Source: Verrucomicrobiales bacterium
Lineage (GTDB): Bacteria; Verrucomicrobiota; Verrucomicrobiia; Limisphaerales; SXQI01
Length of the DNA: 12,124 nucleotides
Reading direction: 5' to 3'
NCBI GenBank assembly: GCA_005793025.1
Contig: SXQI01000083.1
Span: 1 to 12,124 of the forward strand
Of the stretch, positions 7,240-12,124 are shown piece by piece. Under the pieces are notes generated by a model that saw only the letters and a program-made list of their open reading frames with translations, was not told where the DNA came from and did no database searches. Both the position numbers and the translations under genes were made by a program. The stretch's first letter is position 1. The number at the start of each line of letters is the position of its first letter.

Positions 7240-10200
7240 ATGCTTTATCGGCTCGTCAGTTACTCGTTGCATAACAGGGCCCTAGTCTTATTGGCTTCTG
7301 TCGCGATCCTCACAGCAGGCCTCTGGTCCGCGTTGCATTTAAGAATCGATGCCGTCCCTGACATCACCGGCATCCAAGTCCAAATCAACACAGAAATCTC
7401 CGCTCTCGCTGCCGAGGAATCGGAGAAACTCGTCACCCAATTAATCGAACGCGAAATGGCGGGGCTGCCCAGTTTAGACGGCATGAGGTCGTTAACGAAA
7501 TTCGGCCTTTCGCAGGTGACTCTCGATTTTGCGGATGGGACGGACATTTATCGCGCTCGCCAATTCGTTGCAGAACGATTGCAAAGTGTCTCCGACCAAT
7601 TACCCAAAGGAGTGTCTCCCAAGCTTGCACCCATCAGCACAGGCCTTGGTGAAATCCTTTACTACAGCATCGGTTTTCGCGCCGATGCCACCAATAAACC
7701 CGCCTCCGAATTCGAGCAACTCTTGGAGCTCAACGAAATTCAAGAATACACGATCAAACCGCTGCTGCGAACCGTGAAGGGCATTGCAGAAATCAATCAG
7801 ACCGGTGGTTACGAACGACAAATTGTCATCCAACCCAAACCGGACACCCTCACCGCAATAGGCATGACCTTTGCAGAGTTTGCCGAGGCCATCGGTCAAA
7901 ATGTAGAGAATGCGGGCGGTGGAATCATCAATCGCAACGGACAACAACTGACCGTTCGAGCCGTGAGCCGAGTGAGTAACGCAGAACAAATCGGCGAACT
8001 GCCGTTGAAATTCGGCTCCGGGGTAAAACCAATCCTAGTCAAAGACGTGGCGGACGTAAGAACCGGGGCACCGTTCCGCACGGGGGCAGCGACTCTCAAC
8101 GGAAAAGAAAGCGTCATCGGAACCACGCTCATGCTTTCAGGCCAGAACAGCCGAGAAATCGCAGAACATGTCAAAACTCGGATCGCTGAAATTCAAAAAA
8201 AACTGCCCAATGGAATCGAAATCACCATTGAGTATGACCGCTCGCAACTGATCGACCGGACGATTGCCACATTAAAAACGAACCTTTTCGAAGGTGCGAT
8301 CCTTGTTCTGGTGTTGCTCCTGATCCTCCTTGGCGATTGGCGAGCTGCGCTCATTGTCTCCGCTGCCATCCCCTTTTCGTTATTATTCGCCCTGATCGGC
8401 ATGACGCACTTGGGGATCTCCGGCAACCTGATGAGCCTCGGGGCGGTCGATTTCGGACTCATCATCGATGGGGCGGTCGTGGTCGTGGAAAACATCGTCC
8501 GATCGCTTGGACAAAAGCAAGGGCAACTGGGCCGTCCCCTCACGCCACAAGAGCGAACGAAAACCGTCCTCGAGGCCACCCGACAAATTGGTTCTCCCAT
8601 GTTCTTCGGTGTCCTCATCATCACCATTGTCTATGTTCCCATCCTCGCGCTGACCGGAATCGAAGGTAAAATGTTTCACCCCATGGCTCTCACAGTCATG
8701 CTCGCCCTCGCCGGAGCGTTGCTCTTGTCCCTAACAGCAATCCCGGTGCTTTGTTCTTTCTTCTTGGGAGGCCGAGTTCATGAGCAAGACAACCGTTTGA
8801 TCCAAACATTAAAAAGTGCTTATTCCTTCGGCCTCAAAACCGCTCTCCACAGGCGTTGGTGGGTCGTTTCGTTTGCCGCCGTCCTTTTTTGTGCGTCCTT
8901 GTGGCTTTTCACACGGTTAGGAGCAGAGTTCGTTCCGAAACTCGATGAAGGTTCCATTACAGCCATGCTCTATAAACCCGTGGGTATGAGCCTTGAAGAA
9001 TCATTGCGCACCGATATTGAGGTGGGGAATCAGCTCGCAAAAGAGTTTCCAGAAATCATTCGAGTCTTTACTCGAATCGGGACGAGCCAAATCGCCTCAG
9101 ACCCGATGCCGCCCAATGAGAGCGACGTTTACATTTTTTATAAACCCCTCCAAGACTGGCCTCAAACCGAGGGGCGACCCAAAACCAAGGCGGAATTGTG
9201 CGAACACATCGAAGCCCTCCTCCAAAAAACCAACCCTGACTATAGCCTCCTTTTCGCGCAACCCATCGAGATGCGGTTCAACGAAATGCTAGAAGGAACG
9301 AAAGCCGAGCTTTCCGTCAAAATCTTTGGCAATGATTTTGATGTCTTGGAGAAACTCGGAGAGGAAATAAAAACCGTCCTCGAGAAGACCCCCGGCATCG
9401 CACAGGTTGAATTTGAAACCGAAGGCAGAACCTCACAACTCCAAATCAACGTTAAACGCGAGATCCTGCAACGTTACGGCGTTCCGTCCGACGAACTCAA
9501 CAAGACCATTTCCACGGCTCTTGCAGGGGTTGAAGTAGGCACCATCACCGATGGCGAACGGCGTTATGACATCGTCGTCCGGATGCCTGAAAACCTTCGC
9601 GCTGACGACGAGCAAATCAAACAATTACCTGTGAGAATTGGCTCCACCGGCCTAGTGCCATTAGGAAAGTTGGTGGAATTTGAAACCATCAAAACGGTCG
9701 AACCCATCCTGCGAGATGATGGCCACCGTCGCGCAGCGCTCATGGTAAATTTGAAAACGCGAGACATCGAAGGTTTTGTCCGTGACGCCGAACAACGCAT
9801 CCGTGAACAAGTGCAATTGCCACCGAACTACATTGTCGAATTTGGCGGACAATTCGAGAACCTTCAACAAGCGCGAACCCGCCTCGCTGTCATCGTCCCA
9901 ACCGCCCTAGGACTCATATTCATCCTCATCTTTCTCGCATTCGGCACCTTCCGGCAAGCAACCTTGATTTTCTCAGGCATCCCCCTCGCCGTCACAGGCG
10001 GGGTGTTCGCCCTGTGGTTGCGCGGCATGCCCTTCAGCATCACCGCCGCAGTCGGCTTCATCGCATTGAGTGGCGTGGCTGTATTGAACGGCCTCGTGAT
10101 GGTCTCCTTCTTTAACCATCTACGCAAAAATGGGAAATCGGTGGAGGATTCCGTCATCGAAGGATCATTAACCCGATTTCGCCCCGTGCTCATGACCGCG

Positions 10201-10398
10201 TTAGTCGCCAGTTTCGGCTTCGTCCCCATGGCCATTGCCACTGGGGCCGGAGCAGAAGTCCAACGACCCCTCGCAACCGTGGTGATCGGCGGCATCCTCA
10301 GTTCCACAATCTTAACCCTCATCGTCCTGCCTGTCCTCTATGCGTGGTCCGAGCGAACCACCAAACCTTGCCAACCCGCCCCCGCCCCTACGAATTAA
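7240..10398 (+). CDS. czcA: CzcA-type heavy-metal RND efflux pump (HME family)
   Basis: A proton-driven inner-membrane pump of 1052 aa, full length for the family. I chose the ATG at 7240, one base after the czcC stop, because MLYRLVSYSLHNRALVLL matches the usual N-terminus. An ATG at 7204 would add 12 residues and overlap czcC. Near the N-terminus is the family sequence AVPDITGIQVQIN. In the fourth transmembrane segment DFGLIIDGAVVVVEN gives D404, D410 and E417, the proton-relay triad of CzcA (D402, D408, E415). MRFNE at residue 678 and the DFG form of the TM4 motif point to divalent metals (Zn, Co, Cd or Ni) rather than the Cu/Ag CusA type. Hydrophobic clusters fit 12 transmembrane segments with two large periplasmic loops. 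The last residues (PTN) and stop lie inside dispersed repeat copy B. No adaptor gene lies before or after it in the window. Confidence 0.93.
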   Translation: MLYRLVSYSLHNRALVLLASVAILTAGLWSALHLRIDAVPDITGIQVQINTEISALAAEESEKLVTQLIEREMAGLPSLDGMRSLTKFGLSQVTLDFADGTDIYRARQFVAERLQSVSDQLPKGVSPKLAPISTGLGEILYYSIGFRADATNKPASEFEQLLELNEIQEYTIKPLLRTVKGIAEINQTGGYERQIVIQPKPDTLTAIGMTFAEFAEAIGQNVENAGGGIINRNGQQLTVRAVSRVSNAEQIGELPLKFGSGVKPILVKDVADVRTGAPFRTGAATLNGKESVIGTTLMLSGQNSREIAEHVKTRIAEIQKKLPNGIEITIEYDRSQLIDRTIATLKTNLFEGAILVLVLLLILLGDWRAALIVSAAIPFSLLFALIGMTHLGISGNLMSLGAVDFGLIIDGAVVVVENIVRSLGQKQGQLGRPLTPQERTKTVLEATRQIGSPMFFGVLIITIVYVPILALTGIEGKMFHPMALTVMLALAGALLLSLTAIPVLCSFFLGGRVHEQDNRLIQTLKSAYSFGLKTALHRRWWVVSFAAVLFCASLWLFTRLGAEFVPKLDEGSITAMLYKPVGMSLEESLRTDIEVGNQLAKEFPEIIRVFTRIGTSQIASDPMPPNESDVYIFYKPLQDWPQTEGRPKTKAELCEHIEALLQKTNPDYSLLFAQPIEMRFNEMLEGTKAELSVKIFGNDFDVLEKLGEEIKTVLEKTPGIAQVEFETEGRTSQLQINVKREILQRYGVPSDELNKTISTALAGVEVGTITDGERRYDIVVRMPENLRADDEQIKQLPVRIGSTGLVPLGKLVEFETIKTVEPILRDDGHRRAALMVNLKTRDIEGFVRDAEQRIREQVQLPPNYIVEFGGQFENLQQARTRLAVIVPTALGLIFILIFLAFGTFRQATLIFSGIPLAVTGGVFALWLRGMPFSITAAVGFIALSGVAVLNGLVMVSFFNHLRKNGKSVEDSVIEGSLTRFRPVLMTALVASFGFVPMAIATGAGAEVQRPLATVVIGGILSSTILTLIVLPVLYAWSERTTKPCQPAPAPTN

Positions 10399-10417
10399 AC
10401 GAATTTACGAATAAAGT
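10385..10417 (+). repeat. Dispersed ACGAAT repeat, copy B, overlapping the czcA stop codon
   Basis: This 33-base copy differs from copy A (5409-5441) at two positions and lies in the same orientation. The czcA stop TAA at 10396-10398 falls inside it, so it supplies the last codons of the pump gene. It faces copy C (11099-11128) in inverted orientation; over 30 aligned bases the two differ at only two positions. Confidence 0.85.
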
Positions 10418-10430
10418 CGGAGGGAACCCC

Positions 10431-10988
10431 TTAGCGGAGACGGGCGCGTTCGGCGAGGCGGGCGCGGGTCATCCGTTCGCGGAGACCGCCTTCTCGGAGA
10501 AAGGCTTGCTCCAATTGGCGGAGTTGCTGGTCCAAGAGGTAGTTGGTGACTTTGATTAAACCGATCAAGACGTTGGCACCAATCGCAGGATCAGGATTTT
10601 CAATGCCTTGTTGGAAAGTCTGGTAATTGGGATTGGGTTGGCGGTTGAGTTGGCGGAGGCGGCGGGTGAATCGGTGGTCTTTTGACCATTCCTCGAGATT
10701 CCGCACGCGGAGGAAGTCCCGATAGTCTTCGAGCAATTCTTCGAGGCTGGCGCGGGCGACGTTCGTGAGTTTGATTTCGGTTTCTTTGGAGGTGCCGCTG
10801 GCTTGGCTGCCTTCGAGGATGTTTTGTTTACCAGATCGTGCGCCTTGGATCATTTGGTCATAGGTGCGGTCTCGTTTTTGCAAGTAGTGCCCGCAGAACT
10901 AGACCGTGCCATCATAGACAATGCGCGCTTTTTGGAAGGAGAGCAGGTTCTGGTAACCACCATGTGGCGGAATAAAACCTTCGGGCAT
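10431..10988 (-). pseudogene. Four-helix-bundle-suffix protein gene with in-frame TAG at codon 30
   Basis: From the ATG at 10988 the frame reads MPEGFIPPHGGYQNLLSFQ and continues through KARIVYDGTV to a TAG at codon 30 (10899-10901). It then continues in the same frame as FCGHYLQKRDRTYDQMIQGA to a TAA at 10431. Residues on both sides fit one family: the four-helix bundle (S23/Avd-like) protein with the C-terminal suffix domain (TIGR04258), with GARSGKQNILEGSQASGTSK, LTNVARASLEELLEDYRDFL and a C-terminal LEQAFLREGGLRERMTRARL. One base change (TTG, TAT or TAC to TAG) explains the break. The shorter remaining frame starts at best after 10898 and would lack the first helix. The family is small, cytosolic and of unknown function. 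The gene is convergent with czcA, 32 bases apart. It could instead be a sequencing error or read-through; I judge pseudogene most likely. Confidence 0.8.
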
Positions 10989-11002
10989 GAGGGCAGCCTA
11001 GG

Positions 11003-11099
11003 TTAAATGACCCAAAGGACTCAAGGGACAAAATGGACAAAAGTGGGGGATCCCCTGACTGCGGTCTCTTTGGTCGCTTAGGTCCCTTAAGTCCCTGTG
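11003..11099. repeat. Two inverted arrays of degenerate nonamers around a GGGGATCCCC palindrome
   Basis: On the plus strand 11064-11099 holds four tandem nonamers: GTCTCTTTG, GTCGCTTAG, GTCCCTTAA and GTCCCTGTG. On the minus strand 11003-11038 holds four of the same type: GTCCATTTT, GTCCCTTGA, GTCCTTTGG and GTCATTTAA. The consensus is GTCCCTTWR. Between them lies the perfect palindrome GGGGATCCCC (11046-11055). GGACTCAAGGGAC (11017-11029) pairs with GTCCCTTAAGTCC (11082-11094) at 12 of 13 positions, so a large hairpin is possible. The right array runs straight into repeat copy C. It lies upstream of the four-helix gene's start. No function is known to me. Confidence 0.7.
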
Positions 11100-11128
11100 A
11101 CTTTATTCGTTAATTCGTTTATTTCGTA
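11099..11128 (-). repeat. Dispersed ACGAAT repeat, copy C (inverted)
   Basis: The reverse complement starts TACGAAATAAACG and ends ACGAATAAAGTC. It matches copy B at 28 of 30 positions and the core of copy A about as well. It stands 25 bases downstream of the LRR pseudogene's final stop and abuts the nonamer arrays. Confidence 0.8.
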
Positions 11129-11152
11129 ACACCCACAAACGCTTTTCCAAGG

Positions 11153-11992
11153 TTACCGCTGAACCACCCGATAAAAACGAAACGCTCGGTTGCCCGCCAA
11201 GGGATCCAATTCAAACAAATCCTTCATCCCTACCCACCTTGTCGCCACTGGAAACCATTGCCGGAAATCTTCCGTATATTCCACCCCCAACTCTTAGTTC
11301 CCGCCATCCACAACCCCCAGAACCATCACGCCACGGCCGGTTGCCATGCTCATCTGGATCCGCGTCGCCGTGGAGGGTGACACTGGCGAGGTTGGCCGTC
11401 CCCCAAACGTCTCTCCCCAACCTTTCGTCCCCGGAACAAAATAAACCGTCAGATCATTTGACGACGAAAACACCGTCGGGCTGGCACTCGGGGCATCCCC
11501 TAAAAACGTGACCTCCGTAAGCCCGGGACAATCATCGAACGCCGCATTCCCAATATTCGTGATGCTCTGACCCAACGTCACCTTCCTCAAGCCAACGCAA
11601 CCCATAAACGTTTCTTGATCGATCGCGCCCACCTCATGGCCAACCGTAGCACTCGCCAGACGACTGTAATCCTTGAAGACCCGGTAGCCCATCGTGGTGA
11701 GGCTGTCAGGAAGCCTCGCACTCAACAACCCACTGCATCCCGCAAACGCCACATCGCCGATCGAAACCACCCCCTTGCCAAACGCCACATTCGTCAACCC
11801 AGTGCACCCTTCGAACGCATAGATCCCCACGTTCGTCACCCCATCCGGAATCGTCATCTGGGCCAATAATGGGCAGGTTCGAAACGCCATACCACTGATG
11901 GATTTAAGTCCCTCCCCCATCGTGACGTTCGTCAAACCTGAACACGCATCGAACGCCGACATTCCCATCGTCGTCACCCCATCCGGAATCAC
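11153..11992 (-). pseudogene. BspA-type leucine-rich-repeat protein, 5'-truncated and with in-frame TAA
   Basis: The open part (11294-11992) encodes seven BspA-like LRR units (LRR_5 type) of about 23 residues, such as IPDGVTNVGIYAFEGCTGL and GQSITNIGNAAFDDCPGL. They are followed by PGTKGWGETFGGRP, a usual end of such repeat blocks. A TAA at 11294-11296 then interrupts, but the same frame continues for 46 codons (VEYTEDFRQWFPVAT..., FRFYRVVQR) to a TAA at 11153. This tail resembles that of the FG-GAP protein at 2842-5295, so it belongs to the gene. Upstream, coding stops at the GTG at 11992 (TGA two codons before), in the middle of a repeat, with no signal peptide: the 5' part was lost where transposase sequence now begins. 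Intact relatives are secreted or surface proteins. Probably not functional. Confidence 0.75.
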
Positions 11993-12120
11993 TGCTCAAA
12001 CTTTACTGGCTGGCATTGGAACGGATCGCCAAGAAATGGACGATGCCCATTGCGCATTGGAGTCAGGCACTCAACCGATTTGCCATGGAATTTGGAGATC
12101 GCATGCCCAAGCTCGATTAA
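11992..12120 (+). pseudogene. C-terminal fragment of an IS256-family transposase
   Basis: Forty-two codons (LLKLYWLALERIAKKWTMPI, AHWSQALNRFAMEFGDRMPK, then LD and TAA at 12118) match the C-terminal end of IS256-type mutator transposases, whose hallmark here is K-W-T-M-P-I followed by W..ALN.FA..F..R. Nothing upstream is transposase: the catalytic DDE core (about 350 residues) is replaced by the LRR gene. The IS terminal inverted repeat would lie just past the window end. Because the junction falls inside the transposase rather than at an IS terminus, this is a deletion or rearrangement scar, or an assembly join. Confidence 0.8.
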
Positions 12121-12124
12121 GAAA

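Larger units (their letters stand above)
10385..11128. other. Possible inverted-repeat-flanked cassette carrying a four-helix gene
   Basis: Copies B and C of the ACGAAT repeat form terminal inverted repeats of about 30 bases around a 744-base unit. The unit contains one minus-strand four-helix-suffix gene and the nonamer arrays. The arrangement resembles a non-autonomous mobile element, but no transposase is inside and no target-site duplication is evident. The solo copy A elsewhere shows the repeat also exists without this cargo. Confidence 0.35.

Noticed and set aside
7260..10322. Minus-strand frames inside czcA, up to 152 aa
   Set aside because: They are antisense to a full-length RND pump with conserved motifs along its length.
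10399..10430. Rho-independent terminator between the convergent czcA and four-helix genes
   Set aside because: The 32 bases contain AT-rich repeat sequence but no GC-rich hairpin followed by a T run on either strand.
10431..10988. A diversity-generating retroelement, because the four-helix protein resembles Avd
   Set aside because: No reverse transcriptase and no template/variable repeat pair with adenine-biased differences are present, and the suffix domain points to a different subfamily.
10431..11296. Stop-codon reassignment to explain the in-frame TAG and TAA
   Set aside because: The two internal stops are different codons, TAA and TGA end intact genes nearby, and all large intact genes lack internal stops. 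Decay is simpler.

Overview
The window looks like a chromosomal segment of a Verrucomicrobiota bacterium, or a close PVC-superphylum relative. The grounds are a PVC-type secreted propeller/HEAT/cytochrome c protein, long FG-GAP and BspA-type leucine-rich-repeat secreted proteins that share a short C-terminal tail typical of this phylum, and a four-helix-bundle-suffix protein. No RNA genes or CRISPR arrays were seen. Family assignments rest on reading translated motifs; no database was searched.

Layout. (1) 1-2681, minus: a large secreted PVC-type dehydrogenase-like protein with a c-type heme site, running off the left edge. (2) 2842-5295, minus: a secreted five-repeat FG-GAP protein with an HExxH putative metallopeptidase core. 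(3) 5296-5455: a divergent intergenic region with a good -10 box, a 7-bp-arm dyad and the first copy of an ACGAAT-based dispersed repeat. (4) 5456-10398, plus: a metal-efflux operon made of a small Cys/His-containing secreted protein, a TolC/CzcC-type outer-membrane factor and a CzcA-type RND pump (HME family). The expected periplasmic adaptor CzcB is missing. (5) 10385-11128: a possible cassette in which near-identical copies of the ACGAAT repeat, in inverted orientation, flank a four-helix-bundle-suffix gene broken by an in-frame TAG, plus two inverted arrays of degenerate nonamers around a GGGGATCCCC palindrome. (6) 11153-11992, minus: a BspA-type LRR gene with an in-frame TAA and a lost 5' part. 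(7) 11992-12120, plus: the last 42 codons of an IS256-type transposase, joined directly to the broken LRR gene.

The left ten kilobases look like intact genes, while the right two kilobases look like a decay and rearrangement zone. The efflux genes should work together: CzcA pumps divalent metal using the proton gradient, CzcC provides the outer-membrane exit, and the small secreted protein is an uncharacterised companion. The adaptor would have to come from elsewhere. The most unusual material is the inverted-repeat-flanked four-helix unit and its nonamer arrays.
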